Below are positions 42,850-52,203 of a stretch of DNA of 64,000 nucleotides, piece by piece. The notes beneath the pieces are model-generated. The model did no database searches, was not told the origin of the DNA, and was given only the letters and a program-made list of their open reading frames with translations. The position numbers were made by a program, and so were the translations under genes. Positions within the stretch are counted from its first letter, which is position 1; each line of letters opens with the position of its first letter. This stretch comes from Shimia aestuarii (GTDB lineage Bacteria > Pseudomonadota > Alphaproteobacteria > Rhodobacterales > Rhodobacteraceae). The stretch is from positions 62,001-126,000 of the forward strand of contig NZ_JAKVRD010000002.1 in the NCBI RefSeq assembly GCF_022814865.1, in the 5' to 3' direction.

Positions 42850-44118
42850 ATGACAGAAACCATGCTGGAACGCCGCGCGCGCCTTTTGGGGCCGCAGATG
42901 ACGACCTTTTACCGCGAGCCGGTGCATGTTGTGCGCGGGGAAGGCGCTTATCTTTGGGACAAGGACGGGCGGCGGTATCTCGATTGCTACAACAATGTGC
43001 CGCATGTCGGGCATTGCCACCCCCGCGTTGTCGAAGCGATTGCAACGCAGGCGGCGACGCTCAACACCCATACGCGCTATGTGCATGACGCAATCCTTGA
43101 CTATGGCGAGGCGCTTACGGCCAAGTTCGGGCATGGGCTCGAGAGTCTGGTTATGGTGTGTTCGGGATCCGAGGCCAATGATGTGGCGCTTCGCATGGCC
43201 GAAGCGATGACCGGCAAGACCGGGATTATTGGCACGGACAACACCTATCACGGCAATACAGCGGCGGTTTCACAGCTCAATTCGAAGAAAATACCGGTTG
43301 GGGGCTATCGGGATCATGTGCGGCAGGTTCCGGCGCCGGACAATATGGCCCCGATTGGCGGATCGCAGGAAGGGCAGGCCGAGGCCTTCGCGCGTGGTGT
43401 CGAGGCGGCGATTGCCGAATTGGAAGAGAGCGGCCATGGCGTCGCGGCGATGATCCTTTGCCCCTATTTCGCCAATGAGGGGTTTCCGACGCTTGAGCGC
43501 GGTTTCCTTGATCGCGCGATTGAGGCTGTGCGAAAGGCGGGCGGGATCATCATCGCGGATGAGGTGCAGCCCGGTTTCGGGCGCATCGGGAGCCATTGGT
43601 GGGGGCATGATCGGCTTGGCTTTGCGCCCGATATCGTGACGCTTGGCAAGCCGATGGCGAACGGGCATCCCGTCGCCGCCGTTGTCACGCGGCCCGAGAT
43701 CCTCGGCGCGTTTCAGGAGGCGTTCAAATACTTCAATACCTTCGGCGGCAACCCTGTCAGCGCGGCGGCGGCGATGGCGGTCTTGCAGGTCATTGAAGAG
43801 GAGGCGCTTGTCGAGAACGCGCGCGATGTCGGGGCCTATACGCTGTCTCTCTTGCAGGAGGTACAGGCGCGCCATGATGTGATCGCGGATGTGCGCGGTG
43901 CGGGGCTTTTCCTTGGGGCAGAGCTCTGGCGCGATGGAGCACCGGCAACTGCGCTTTGCGCCGAAGTGGTCGAGGACATGCGGGGGCGTGGTGTGTTGCT
44001 TCATTCCGTCGGGCGGCGTGACAACACGCTCAAGGTTCGGCCGCCTTGCGTCTTTGGGCGCGCGGAGGCCGAGACACTCGCCGAGGTTATGGACGCGGCA
44101 TTGGAGGCGGTGACATGA
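42850..44118 (+). CDS. Class III PLP enzyme, phospho-lyase-like (AGXT2L type)
   Basis: A 422-residue class III aminotransferase-fold enzyme. YLDCYNNVPHVGHCHPRVVEAI and LNTHTRYVHDAILDYGEAL closely follow the pattern of ethanolamine-phosphate and 5-phosphohydroxylysine phospho-lyases (AGXT2L1/L2). CSGSEANDVALRMA, the cofactor Asp in IIADEVQPGFGR and the PLP Lys in TLGKPMANGHP are present. The kinase gene downstream overlaps it by ATGA. Together this suggests that a phosphorylated amino alcohol is made by the kinase and eliminated here. Plain transamination remains possible. Confidence 0.85.
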   Translation: MTETMLERRARLLGPQMTTFYREPVHVVRGEGAYLWDKDGRRYLDCYNNVPHVGHCHPRVVEAIATQAATLNTHTRYVHDAILDYGEALTAKFGHGLESLVMVCSGSEANDVALRMAEAMTGKTGIIGTDNTYHGNTAAVSQLNSKKIPVGGYRDHVRQVPAPDNMAPIGGSQEGQAEAFARGVEAAIAELEESGHGVAAMILCPYFANEGFPTLERGFLDRAIEAVRKAGGIIIADEVQPGFGRIGSHWWGHDRLGFAPDIVTLGKPMANGHPVAAVVTRPEILGAFQEAFKYFNTFGGNPVSAAAAMAVLQVIEEEALVENARDVGAYTLSLLQEVQARHDVIADVRGAGLFLGAELWRDGAPATALCAEVVEDMRGRGVLLHSVGRRDNTLKVRPPCVFGRAEAETLAEVMDAALEAVT

Positions 44119-45077
44119 AGGATGCAGAGGCCCGCGCCTATGCCGAGGCGGCCCTGATGCATTGGGGGATTGAGGCGACGCCGCGCCTTATCAAGAACCG
44201 TGAGAACGCCGTATTCGAGACTGTTTCGCCTGAATTCGGGCGGGTGGCGTTGCGGCTCCATCGTCCCGGATACCAGAGCGATGCTGCGATCCGATCAGAG
44301 CTATGGTGGGCCGAGGCCTTGGTCGCGGCTGGTGTGCAGGTGCCTTTGCCGGTGCGAACCAAGGCCGAGGATGTGATCGCCGATGTGCCCGAGGCGGGGC
44401 GGAGGGCGTCGATTGTGACATGGATGGACGGCGCGCCATTAGGCGAGGGGGATGTGCCTCTTGACGGCAGCCCGGCGCGGCAGGCGGCGCTACATCATGC
44501 GCTTGGTGCAGAGCTGGCGCGGCTTCATGCGGCGAGCGACGAGGCGACCCTGCCGGAGGCCTTTGAAAGGGGTGTGCTCGATCGCTCGGCCCTCTTGGGG
44601 GATGATCCCGCGTGGGGGCGGTTTTGGGAAAATCCGGCGCTATCGCGGGAGGAGCGCACGGCACTTCTTGAGGCGCGAGAGCGGCTTTGCGAGGTGATCG
44701 GAAGTCACGAAGCGGAGGGCGATTTCGGCCTGATCCACGCGGATGCGCTGCGCGAGAACGTGATGGTGCAGGGCGATGCGGTGCGCCTGATCGACTTTGA
44801 CGACGGAGTGTTCGGGTTCCGCATGTACGAGCTTGGCGTGGCGATGTCGCAGAACTGGGATCAGCCGAACCGCGCGGATTTGGGTGCTGCGCTTCTCGAG
44901 GGGTATGGCACGGTGAGGCCGCTGCCGGGCGATGCGGCGCTCCTTGAGGCGTTCACGGTCATGCGGGGGCTTGCGAGCTGTGGCTGGGTGATCGGGCGTT
45001 ATGCGCCAGACGCACCCGAGACCGCCGACTATGCGGCGCGGGCGGTGAAGATGGCGCGGGAATGGCTTAGACGATAA
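44115..45077 (+). CDS. APH-family small-molecule kinase (hydroxylysine/homoserine kinase-like)
   Basis: A 320-residue choline/aminoglycoside-kinase fold protein. The N-lobe has NRENAVFETVSPEFGRVALRLHR. The catalytic loop is LIHADALRENVMVQ, with Asp as base and Asn for metal, and the DFG-like metal Asp lies in LIDFDDGVFG. It starts within the stop of the PLP enzyme (ATGA), so the two are co-made. The human pair hydroxylysine kinase (AGPHD1) and AGXT2L2 is the same combination of folds. An aminoglycoside-resistance role is unlikely in this setting. It ends 11 bases inside convergent pncB. Confidence 0.82.
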   Translation: MKDAEARAYAEAALMHWGIEATPRLIKNRENAVFETVSPEFGRVALRLHRPGYQSDAAIRSELWWAEALVAAGVQVPLPVRTKAEDVIADVPEAGRRASIVTWMDGAPLGEGDVPLDGSPARQAALHHALGAELARLHAASDEATLPEAFERGVLDRSALLGDDPAWGRFWENPALSREERTALLEARERLCEVIGSHEAEGDFGLIHADALRENVMVQGDAVRLIDFDDGVFGFRMYELGVAMSQNWDQPNRADLGAALLEGYGTVRPLPGDAALLEAFTVMRGLASCGWVIGRYAPDAPETADYAARAVKMAREWLRR

Positions 45078-46359
45078 CCTCGAGCTTTTCCTGCGCGCCG
45101 ACGCCAAAGACGCGTTTGTAGCGCTCGATCTCATCCGCCGGGCCCATCGCCTTGTTGGGGTTATCGGAGAGCTTGACCGTCGGACTTCCATTGGCCGAGA
45201 CCGCTTTGCAGACGAGCGAGAAGGGCGCGAGGCCATCGTCAGGGGTCAGGCCGCGGAAGTCGTTGGTCAAGAGCGTGCCCCAGCCGAAAGACACCTTGGC
45301 GCGGCCTTCGAATTGCGTCGCAAGCTCGACGATCTTGGCCTCGTCGAGACCGTCGGAGAAGATGATGAGCTTCTTGGTCGGATCCTCTCCGCGTTCTTTC
45401 CACCAGCGAATGGCCACCTCGGCGGCGGTGGCGGGATCGCCGGAGTCGATGCGAATCCCGGTCCATCCGGCGAGCCAGTCGGGCGCACGTTTGAGGAAGC
45501 CCTCAGTGCCGTAGGTGTCGGGCAAGATGATGCGCAGATTCCCGTCATGTTCTTCGTGCCAGTCGGCCAAGACCTGATAGGGGGCTTGCGCGAGTTCTTC
45601 GTCGCTCTTGGCGAGGGCGGAATAGACCATCGGAAGTTCATGCGCGTTGGTGCCGATGGCTTCGAGGTCGCGTTTCATGGCGATGTGACAATTGGAGGTG
45701 CCGATGAACTTGTCGCCAAGCCCTTCGCCCATCGCCTGCACGCACCAATCCTGCCAGAGATAGGAATGGCGGCGGCGGGTGCCGAAGTCAGCGATCTTGA
45801 GGCCCGGCACATCGCGCATGTGCTGAATCTTTTCCCAGAGCTTGGTCATGGCGCGGGCATAAAGAACCTGAAGCTCGAATTTGCGCATGTCGTTGAGAAC
45901 GGCGCGACCGCGCAGTTCCATCAGGACAGCGAGCGCAGGGATTTCCCAGAGCATGACCTCGTGCCATTTCCCTTCGAAGGTCAGCTCATACTGACCGTCG
46001 CGCTTTTCGAGGTGGTAGTCGGGAAGCGACATATTCTCGAACCACTGCATGAAGTCGGGGCGGAACATCTGGCGTTTGCCGTAGAATGTATTGCCGCGCA
46101 GGAAGGTGCTTTCGCCGCGGGTCAGGGAAAGGTAACGGATGTGGTCAAGCTGTTCGCGCAACTCGCCCTCGTCGACCAGTTCGGCAAGACGCACGGAATC
46201 GGTACGGTTGATGAGTGAGAAGGTGACATGGGCGTCCGGCTGATTGCGGAACACCGATTGGCACATCAGGAGCTTGTAGAAGTCATTGTCAATCAGCGAC
46301 CGGACGATCGGATCGATTTTCCATTGCTGGTTCCAGACTCGTGTCGCGATATCGACCAT
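45067..46359 (-). CDS. pncB: Nicotinate phosphoribosyltransferase
   Basis: Makes nicotinate mononucleotide from nicotinate and PRPP with ATP, in NAD salvage. The 430-residue length is usual. Family marks are LIDNDFYKLLMCQSVF at the N-terminus, DFGTRRRHSYLWQDWC (substrate-binding Arg residues and the phosphorylated-His region), TSNCHIAMKRDLEAIGTNAHE, and IRIDSGDP and IIFSDGLDE for PRPP binding. It lies just downstream of pncA on the same strand, so the two likely form one salvage operon. Confidence 0.95.
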   Translation of the reverse strand: MVDIATRVWNQQWKIDPIVRSLIDNDFYKLLMCQSVFRNQPDAHVTFSLINRTDSVRLAELVDEGELREQLDHIRYLSLTRGESTFLRGNTFYGKRQMFRPDFMQWFENMSLPDYHLEKRDGQYELTFEGKWHEVMLWEIPALAVLMELRGRAVLNDMRKFELQVLYARAMTKLWEKIQHMRDVPGLKIADFGTRRRHSYLWQDWCVQAMGEGLGDKFIGTSNCHIAMKRDLEAIGTNAHELPMVYSALAKSDEELAQAPYQVLADWHEEHDGNLRIILPDTYGTEGFLKRAPDWLAGWTGIRIDSGDPATAAEVAIRWWKERGEDPTKKLIIFSDGLDEAKIVELATQFEGRAKVSFGWGTLLTNDFRGLTPDDGLAPFSLVCKAVSANGSPTVKLSDNPNKAMGPADEIERYKRVFGVGAQEKLEVIV

Positions 46360-46446
46360 GTTTCAGGCTTTCCTTGCCAGTGTTTCCAAGGTGATAGCGA
46401 AAAGAACGCAGGGGGTCCAATCCGATTTGTGCGCCGCTCTTACGCC

Positions 46447-47043
46447 TTAGGCGAGATGCACACCGGCCTGTTTCAGTTCTGCAAGCGCCGCCGCGAGCGA
46501 ACCGTCGAGATCAATCGCGCGGCAGAGGTCTTGGCGCAGGGTCGCTTTGAATCCAAGCTGCGCGGCATCCAACGCGGAATAGGCGACGCAGAAATCGGTG
46601 GCGAGACCGACAAAGGTCAGTTCGGTGATGCCAAGGCTTCGTAGCGCGCCATCAAGCCCCGTGGGGGTTTTTCGGTCGTTTTCGAAGAAGGCGGAGTAGC
46701 TATCAATTGCCGGGTTCATGCCTTTGCGCTGAATGATCGCGGCGCGGTCTGTGTCGAGGTCGGTGTGAAAGGCGGCACCATGCGAGCCTTGGACACAATG
46801 ATCTGGCCAGAGCACTTGGGGGCCATAGGGCATCTCGGTCATCTCGAACGGCGCTTTGCCATCATGCGAGGAGGCGAAAGACGAATGGCCTGCCGGGTGC
46901 CAGTCCTGTGTCAGGATCACGTGGTCGAAATCGGGCATGAGGGTGTTGATGCCTGCAACAATCTCGTCCCCGCCGGTTACAGCAAGCGCGCCACCGGGGC
47001 AGAAATCGTTTTGCATGTCGATGACGATCAGGGCGTGGGTCAT
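46447..47043 (-). CDS. pncA: Nicotinamidase
   Basis: Hydrolyses nicotinamide to nicotinate, feeding PncB. The 198-residue cysteine hydrolase has the catalytic Asp in LIVIDMQNDFCPGG, metal ligands in TQDWHPAGHSSF, the Lys in IIQRKGMN, and the nucleophile Cys in GLATDFCVAYSAL. All catalytic parts are intact. Eighty-seven bases separate it from pncB. Confidence 0.95.
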   Translation of the reverse strand: MTHALIVIDMQNDFCPGGALAVTGGDEIVAGINTLMPDFDHVILTQDWHPAGHSSFASSHDGKAPFEMTEMPYGPQVLWPDHCVQGSHGAAFHTDLDTDRAAIIQRKGMNPAIDSYSAFFENDRKTPTGLDGALRSLGITELTFVGLATDFCVAYSALDAAQLGFKATLRQDLCRAIDLDGSLAAALAELKQAGVHLA

Positions 47044-47129
47044 GGAAGCCTCCTATGCTTGGGCCAAGGCATAGCAAGGTGTAGAGGGGCGGCGCAAATC
47101 AATAGGGATATGTGCTGCGCGCAAAGAAA

Positions 47130-47156
47130 AAGGCCCCGCCGATGTGGCGAGGCCTT
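47130..47156 (-). terminator. Terminator of the cytochrome bc1 operon
   Basis: Read leftward after petC: stem AAGGCC and CGCC against GGCG and GGCCTT with one mismatch, followed by TTTTTC. It lies 28 bases after the petC stop. Confidence 0.8.
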
Positions 47157-47183
47157 CTGGAGAGAGGTGTGTCTGTCCGCGGC

Positions 47184-47978
47184 TTAGCCGTGGAACTCCT
47201 TACCCTTGACCGGAGCCCAGAGCTTTTTGTTCGTGAGGAACAGAAGCGAGGCCAGGAGGGTCAGCATCAGGACACCGATGAAGCCAGCTTGCTTGCGGGC
47301 CATCATCTTGGGTTCTGCTGCCCACATCAGGAAGGCCGCCACGTCTTCGGCTTCGTGATGCAGTTCATTGGAGTGACCGTCGGCAAATTCCACGTCCTCA
47401 CCGTAGAGCGGCGGGGCCATGGCGATCCAGCCGCCGGGGAAGGCGGTGTTCTCGTAGTAGGTCGTACCGGCTTCTTCTTTTTCCTCACCGGTGTAGCCGG
47501 TCAGGATCGAGACGATGTATTCCGGACCGCCCATACCTTTGAAGAGCTGGTTCATACCGGTGCCGTAAGGACCGTGGAAACCCGCGCGGGCCTTCGCCAT
47601 GAGCGACAGGTCCGGTGCGTTGGGATCGCCACCTTCCGGGAAGTGGTCGGTCGGCTTGGCCGGACGGAAATCGTCCAGTTCGGCGTCGAACACTTCAAAG
47701 GTCTGTTCCGCGTAGGCGCGGACCTGGTCTGCGGGCAGGTGCGGGCCGCCTTCGTCCGCAAGGGTGCGGATCGGGACGTAACGCATGCCGTGGCAGGCCG
47801 AGCAGACCTCGGTGTAGATCTGGAGACCACGCTGAAGCTGGTTCTGGTCGAACTTGCCGAACGGGCCTTCGAAGGAGAAGTCCACATCGTGGATGTGGCT
47901 TTCTCCGCCGGCCGCGAGGGCGCCACCTGCCGAAAGGGACAGGGCAGCGATTGCGGCGATGCTAAGTTTCTTAAGCAT
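47184..47978 (-). CDS. petC: Cytochrome c1 of the bc1 complex
   Basis: A 264-residue haem subunit that passes electrons from the Rieske protein to cytochrome c. A signal peptide ([13 protein letters not shown]) precedes the haem c site CSACH in [13 protein letters not shown]. The distal Met region lies in [11 protein letters not shown]-terminal span ([19 protein letters not shown]) with a basic end anchors it. It is the last gene of petA-petB-petC. Confidence 0.96.
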   Translation of the reverse strand: MLKKLSIAAIAALSLSAGGALAAGGESHIHDVDFSFEGPFGKFDQNQLQRGLQIYTEVCSACHGMRYVPIRTLADEGGPHLPADQVRAYAEQTFEVFDAELDDFRPAKPTDHFPEGGDPNAPDLSLMAKARAGFHGPYGTGMNQLFKGMGGPEYIVSILTGYTGEEKEEAGTTYYENTAFPGGWIAMAPPLYGEDVEFADGHSNELHHEAEDVAAFLMWAAEPKMMARKQAGFIGVLMLTLLASLLFLTNKKLWAPVKGKEFHG

Positions 47979-47993
47979 TATCCTGTTTCCTTC

Positions 47994-49307
47994 TTATTCA
48001 GCAGGTTTGCCGTAGTGGGCGTCAAAGTCTTCCTCGATCGTGGTCGGCGGGGTCGTCGGTTTCTCGATGACGCCGAGGATCGGCAGGATCACGAGGAAGT
48101 AGCCGAACCAGTAGGCCGAGCCGATGAGGGAGATGGTCGAATAGGGCGGTTCCGCCGGCATCGCGCCACACCACATCAGGACGATGAAGTCGACGATCAG
48201 GAGGTAGAACCACCATTTGAACTGCGGGCGGTAACGGCCCGAGCGCACGCGGCTCGTGTCAAGCCACGGCACGATGACCATCACGGCGATTGCGCCGAAC
48301 ATCGCGATCACGCCGAAGAACTTGGCGTCGATGATGCCGCCGGTAATCCAGCTTGCCGCCATCACGACCCAAACATCCGCCGTGAAGGCACGCAGGATCG
48401 CGTAGAACGGCAGGAAGTACCATTCCGGAACGATGTGCGCGGGCGTCACGAGCGGGTTGGCTTCGATGTAGTTGTCCGGGTGGCCGAAGTAGTTCGGCAT
48501 GAAGCCGACCACGGCGAAGAAGACAACGAGCACGATGGCGAGGCCAACGAAGTCCTTGATCACGAAGTAGGGCCAGAAGGGCAGGGTGTCCTTGGCGGCT
48601 TCTTCCTTGGAGCCACGACGCACCTCAACACCGGTCGGGTTGTTGTTGCCCGTGGTGTGGAAGGCCCAGATGTGAACGATCACAAGTGCGGCGATCACGA
48701 AAGGCAGAAGGTAGTGCAGCGAGAAGAAGCGGTTCAGGGTGTAGTTGTCCACTGCCGGGCCGCCGAGAAGCCAGGTCTGCAGCGCTTCGCCGATGAACGG
48801 GATGGCGCCGAACAGGCCGGTGATCACGGTTGCGCCCCAGAAGGACATCTGACCCCAAGGCAGAACGTAGCCCATGAAGCCGGTGCCCATCATCATCAGG
48901 AAGATCAGCATACCGACGATCCACGTGATTTCGCGGGGCGCCTTGTAGGAGCCGTAGAACAGGCCGCGGAAAATGTGGATGTAGACGGCGAAGAAGAACA
49001 GCGAGGCGCCGTTCATGTGGATATAGCGGAGCATATGGCCGCCATTCACGTCACGCATGATGTGTTCGATCGAGGCGAACGCATAATCGACATGCGGCGT
49101 GTAGTGCATCACGAGGACGATACCGGTCACGATTTGCAGCACGAGGCAGAAAGCGAGAACGATACCCCAGATCCACCACCAGTTCAGGTTCTTGGGGGTG
49201 GGGATCATGATGGTGTCATAGATCAGGCCGACAACGGGCAGGCGGCTGTGGAGCCATTTCTCTGCGCCGGTCTTCGGCTCGTAATGGTCGTGGGGAATAC
49301 CAGACAT
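47994..49307 (-). CDS. petB: Cytochrome b of the bc1 complex
   Basis: A 437-residue quinol-oxidising subunit with eight membrane helices. Haem ligands lie in the helices around [21 protein letters not shown] and [22 protein letters not shown]. The Qo-site PEWY motif is present in [17 protein letters not shown]. It is the single-chain bacterial form (b6 and subunit IV fused), as in Rhodobacter FbcB. The petC start follows 15 bases after its stop, and petA precedes it by 12. Confidence 0.97.
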   Translation of the reverse strand: MSGIPHDHYEPKTGAEKWLHSRLPVVGLIYDTIMIPTPKNLNWWWIWGIVLAFCLVLQIVTGIVLVMHYTPHVDYAFASIEHIMRDVNGGHMLRYIHMNGASLFFFAVYIHIFRGLFYGSYKAPREITWIVGMLIFLMMMGTGFMGYVLPWGQMSFWGATVITGLFGAIPFIGEALQTWLLGGPAVDNYTLNRFFSLHYLLPFVIAALVIVHIWAFHTTGNNNPTGVEVRRGSKEEAAKDTLPFWPYFVIKDFVGLAIVLVVFFAVVGFMPNYFGHPDNYIEANPLVTPAHIVPEWYFLPFYAILRAFTADVWVVMAASWITGGIIDAKFFGVIAMFGAIAVMVIVPWLDTSRVRSGRYRPQFKWWFYLLIVDFIVLMWCGAMPAEPPYSTISLIGSAYWFGYFLVILPILGVIEKPTTPPTTIEEDFDAHYGKPAE

Positions 49308-49319
49308 TGCGTGCGCTCC

Positions 49320-49880
49320 TTAACCGAGTTTGATCGTCGAATCGTCGACGAATTCGGCCACGGGCACCCAGAGGTTTTCCGGTGCAGGGCCTTTGCGGAT
49401 ACGACCAGCGGTGTCGTAGTGCGACCCGTGGCAGGGGCAGAACCAGCCGCCGAAATCGCCAGCGCCGTCGCCGATCGGCACACAGCCGAGGTGCGTACAA
49501 ACACCGATCATCACGAGCCATTCACCTGCCTCATCGAGGGTCCGGTTTTGGTCGGAGGCGTCGAGCGCCATGTCGTTGCGGTTCTGAGCATTCTTGTCGA
49601 TGAGAGCGTTCAGGTCGACGGCGCGCCCTGCTTCGATCTCATCCTGGGTCCGGCGGCGGATAAAGACGGGCTTGCCGAGCCATTTCACGGTCAGCTGAGT
49701 TCCCGGCTCGATGCCAGAAACATCGACCATGATCGAGGCAAGGGCCTGAACGTCTGCCGAGGGATTCATTTGGTTGACCAGAGGCCAGACGGCGGCTCCG
49801 GCGGTCACTGCACCTGCGCCAGCGGTGGCGTAGTAGAGGAAGTCTCTGCGGGTGCCTTCGTGATCTTCTGCGTGGGACAC
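49320..49880 (-). CDS. petA: Rieske iron-sulfur subunit of the bc1 complex
   Basis: A 186-residue subunit carrying the 2Fe-2S cluster. Tat-type N-terminus [20 protein letters not shown]; the cluster ligands are in CTHLGC and CPCHGSHYD, with the disulphide Cys in the same boxes. It is the first gene of the operon, with about 250 bases upstream (49881-50128) in which I see no gene and no clear promoter hexamers. Confidence 0.97.
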   Translation of the reverse strand: MSHAEDHEGTRRDFLYYATAGAGAVTAGAAVWPLVNQMNPSADVQALASIMVDVSGIEPGTQLTVKWLGKPVFIRRRTQDEIEAGRAVDLNALIDKNAQNRNDMALDASDQNRTLDEAGEWLVMIGVCTHLGCVPIGDGAGDFGGWFCPCHGSHYDTAGRIRKGPAPENLWVPVAEFVDDSTIKLG

Positions 49881-50128
49881 GAGGTTCTCTCCATTCTTTC
49901 TTGGCCAAGTAACGAGCCAAAACCGTCGAGGCCGCTTCTTGAGCAGCCACTACAGGGCGCTATTTAGCGAAGCCACGCCACACCGTCCAGCGATGTTTCG
50001 CCCAAGTTTCACCTTAGCGTCCCTCTGTCGCGCTTGAAACGCATTCATGAAAACCCATGTCTGGCAGTTGTTTGCGCTATCGAGGGCGATTTTGGCGGTG
50101 CTTGGGCGAATCGCCGAATAGATCTGCG

Positions 50129-50734
50129 TTAGTCGCGTGGGGCCGTCGATTGCATGCTCTCGAGGTTCGACACCGTCTCGAACCAGTCGGCCAGCACCGG
50201 GCGCCCGTCGCGCCAGTTGCGCGCTGCGTGGCGGAAATCAAGATAGCCAAGCGCACAGCCGAGCGCGAATTGCCCCATGTTGCGCGGTGCGTTCAGGTCG
50301 TCGCGCCAATCTTTTTCGATCGAGTCGAGCGCCTGAGTGACCTTGGCCCACTGCGCATCTAGCCATGTGCTGTCCTGTTGTTCAGGCGCGCGCAGGCGCC
50401 CCTCGTAGGTGATCAGGACAGCCGCATCCATGATCCCGTCGGCCATCGCTTCGAGGGTGAGCACGTCCCAGAGGCGGTCCTCGGGATAGAGCCCACCCTT
50501 GGCCCGCGCATCGAGGTAGCGGCAAATCACGCGGCTATCGAAAATCGGGCGGCCATCCTCACGGATCAAGGCGGGGATCTTGCCAAGCGGGTTGGCATCG
50601 CGCGCATCCGGCGCAGTGGCGACGGGCGAGGTTTTGACCGCGACCATTTCGACATCGTCGGTCTGACCGGTTTCGTGCAACAGGACGCAGACCTTGCGGA
50701 CAAAGGGAGAGGCCGAGGCAGAGACGAGTTTCAT
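50129..50734 (-). CDS. Glutathione S-transferase family protein
   Basis: A 201-residue protein with the thioredoxin-like N-domain (ASPFVRKVCVLLHETG, then the glutathione-binding NPLGKIPALIREDG and IFDSRVICRYLD) and an all-helical C-domain. This is the YibF-like group of bacterial GSTs with no known substrate. Its ATG overlaps the stop of the PaiB-like gene by an ATGA junction, so they are one operon. Confidence 0.87.
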   Translation of the reverse strand: MKLVSASASPFVRKVCVLLHETGQTDDVEMVAVKTSPVATAPDARDANPLGKIPALIREDGRPIFDSRVICRYLDARAKGGLYPEDRLWDVLTLEAMADGIMDAAVLITYEGRLRAPEQQDSTWLDAQWAKVTQALDSIEKDWRDDLNAPRNMGQFALGCALGYLDFRHAARNWRDGRPVLADWFETVSNLESMQSTAPRD

Positions 50735-51363
50735 TTTGGAGCCTTTTCAATGGGGGCCTGCATCAGGCCGGAGAGAAGCGCGAGATCCGAGCCGATGCTT
50801 GACCCGGCCACATGAGACGCCGCGCCAAGGCGGGCTGCGTCAGGTTTGTTCTGTGAGAACTTCCAAGTGCCCTGCACGTCGTCGATCTCAAACCGGAAAG
50901 GCCGGATCATCCGCAGCAGTCGAGAGAGCGCCTCGGCATCCATCTTGCTGCTTTGCCAGACCGGTTTTGGCAGCAGACGGGTTTCGAAAGCTTCGCTCAA
51001 TCGGTCAAGTTGATCGCGCAGGGCGGTGTCGGGCAGGGGCACGAGGCGACCGGAAAGATGCACGGCAACGTAGTTCCATGTCGGCACCTGGTCGGGCATG
51101 TCATACCAATCCGGCGAAATATACCCGTCCGGCCCGGTCACGGCGAGCGTCGCGGGGCGGGTCTCTTTCGCGGCGCGGGCAGTGGCGCTCGAGCGGGCGA
51201 GGTGCAATTCGGCGGCGGTCCCGTCCTCGGAGATGATAAATGGCACATGCGACAGGTGCGGCGCGCCGTCGGAGGACAAGGCCAGCATACCGAAGCCACG
51301 TTCGCGGGCAAAGGCGAGGTTCTCGTCGCGGGTTGCGATGTGAAAGGTCGGGTTGGGATGCAT
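50731..51363 (-). CDS. PaiB-like FMN-binding protein
   Basis: A 210-residue member of the FMN_bind_2 family (PF04299), with a split-barrel flavin-binding fold. It opens MHPNPTFHIATRDENLAFA and has HLSHVPFIISED, ARSSATARAAKET, GYISPDWYDMPDQVPTWNYVAVHLSGR and the C-terminal KFSQNKPDAARLG, all typical of PaiB. B. subtilis PaiB was named as a repressor of sporulation and protease genes, but most members probably act as flavin enzymes or binders. It is divergent from the FMN riboswitch and ribH, a fitting flavin context. Confidence 0.87.
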   Translation of the reverse strand: MHPNPTFHIATRDENLAFARERGFGMLALSSDGAPHLSHVPFIISEDGTAAELHLARSSATARAAKETRPATLAVTGPDGYISPDWYDMPDQVPTWNYVAVHLSGRLVPLPDTALRDQLDRLSEAFETRLLPKPVWQSSKMDAEALSRLLRMIRPFRFEIDDVQGTWKFSQNKPDAARLGAASHVAGSSIGSDLALLSGLMQAPIEKAPK

Positions 51364-51428
51364 GGTCGGTCCTGCTGACGTTTGGGCGGATGTTGCATTG
51401 TGGCCCGAGTCTTGGCAAGTTGCCGTTG

Positions 51429-51569
51429 TTCTCAGGGCGGGGTGCAATTCCCCACCGGCGGTATGCGGGCGATGATCCGTAAGCCCGCGAGCGCCCCTGC
51501 CAGCGGCGGGGGGTCAGCAGATCCGGTGAGAGGCCGGAGCCGACGGTGATAGTCCGGATGGAAGAGAAC
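51429..51569 (+). ncRNA. FMN riboswitch (RFN element)
   Basis: The conserved RFN sequence blocks appear in order: TCAGGGCGGGGTGCAATTCC, CCACCGGCGGTA, AGCCCGCGAGC, GATCCGGTGAGAGGCCGGAG, CCGACGGTGATAGTCCGGAT and GGAAGAGAAC. The aptamer ends about 85 bases before ribH and should lower its expression when FMN is plentiful, by translation or transcription control. Confidence 0.95.
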
Positions 51570-51654
51570 GTGCGCTCAGGCGGACCCTTTGGGGCCGGTC
51601 TGTCGTTCGTGATCGCCTTGGGTGACGTGTCTGTTACGAAAGGAGATCACTCAG

Positions 51655-52098
51655 ATGACACACACCCGATATGCATTCATCAAAGCGGCGTGGCACGCCG
51701 ATATCGTGGACCGCGCCTATGAAGGGTTCTGCGAGCTTATCCCGGAGGCGCAGGTCGATGTCTTCGACGTTCCCGGCGCGTTCGAGATGCCGCTATTGGC
51801 GCGCGATCTTGCGATGACGGGGCGCTACGGCGCCGTGGCCTGTGCGGCTCTTGTCGTCGATGGCGGGATCTATCGGCATGATTTCGTGGCGCAGGCCGTG
51901 GTTGACGGGTTGATGCGGGCGGGGATGGACAGCGGGGTGCCGGTCTTGTCGGTCTCGCTCACGCCGCATCAGTATCAGGAAACCGACCATCACAACGCGA
52001 TTTACCGTGCGCATTTCGTCGAGAAGGGACGCGAGGCCGCGCGGGCGGCACTTGGCGTTCTGAACGTGCGGTCGGCAGCATTGGCCCCGGCGGCCTAG
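51655..52098 (+). CDS. ribH: 6,7-dimethyl-8-ribityllumazine synthase (RibH2-type)
   Basis: Condenses the 5-amino-ribitylaminouracil and dihydroxybutanone phosphate intermediates of riboflavin synthesis. The 147-residue protein has FIKAAWHADIVDRAYEGF, DVPGAFEMPLLAR, AALVVDGGIYRHDFVAQAVVDGLM and SVSLTPHQYQETDHH. VDGGIYRHDFVA with a late TPHQY is the type II (Brucella RibH2-like) pattern. The start at 51655 follows AGGAGATCACTCAG. No ribB/ribA/ribE neighbour is present, so this is a stand-alone copy under the FMN riboswitch; a second housekeeping ribH may exist elsewhere. Confidence 0.9.
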   Translation: MTHTRYAFIKAAWHADIVDRAYEGFCELIPEAQVDVFDVPGAFEMPLLARDLAMTGRYGAVACAALVVDGGIYRHDFVAQAVVDGLMRAGMDSGVPVLSVSLTPHQYQETDHHNAIYRAHFVEKGREAARAALGVLNVRSAALAPAA

Positions 52099-52134
52099 TC
52101 AAACGGTGCGCCGCAAGGCGGCGCGCTTGTTTGA

Positions 52135-52203
52135 GCTCCCGTGCCCCAAGGGGCCCGGGAGCGATTCGCCTCCGGCGGGAGTATTTACCCAGAGAAGAAG
52201 ATG
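52135..52203 (+). repeat. Hairpin TATTT/GAAGA intergenic repeat, copy 3
   Basis: A 12-bp near-perfect stem at 52135-52162 (GCTCCCG-t-GCCCC against GGGGC-c-CGGGAGC) is followed by CTCCGGCGGGAGTATTTACC and AGAGAAGAAGA. The tail overlaps the end of the leftward GST gene. A smaller hairpin GCGCCGC/GCGGCGC (52108-52124) directly after ribH could be its terminator. Confidence 0.7.

Noticed and set aside
47112-49967. A 951-codon open frame on the plus strand
   Set aside because: It runs antisense through petC, petB and petA, which are certain. Its His/Asp/Gly-rich product is what GC-rich antisense frames give.
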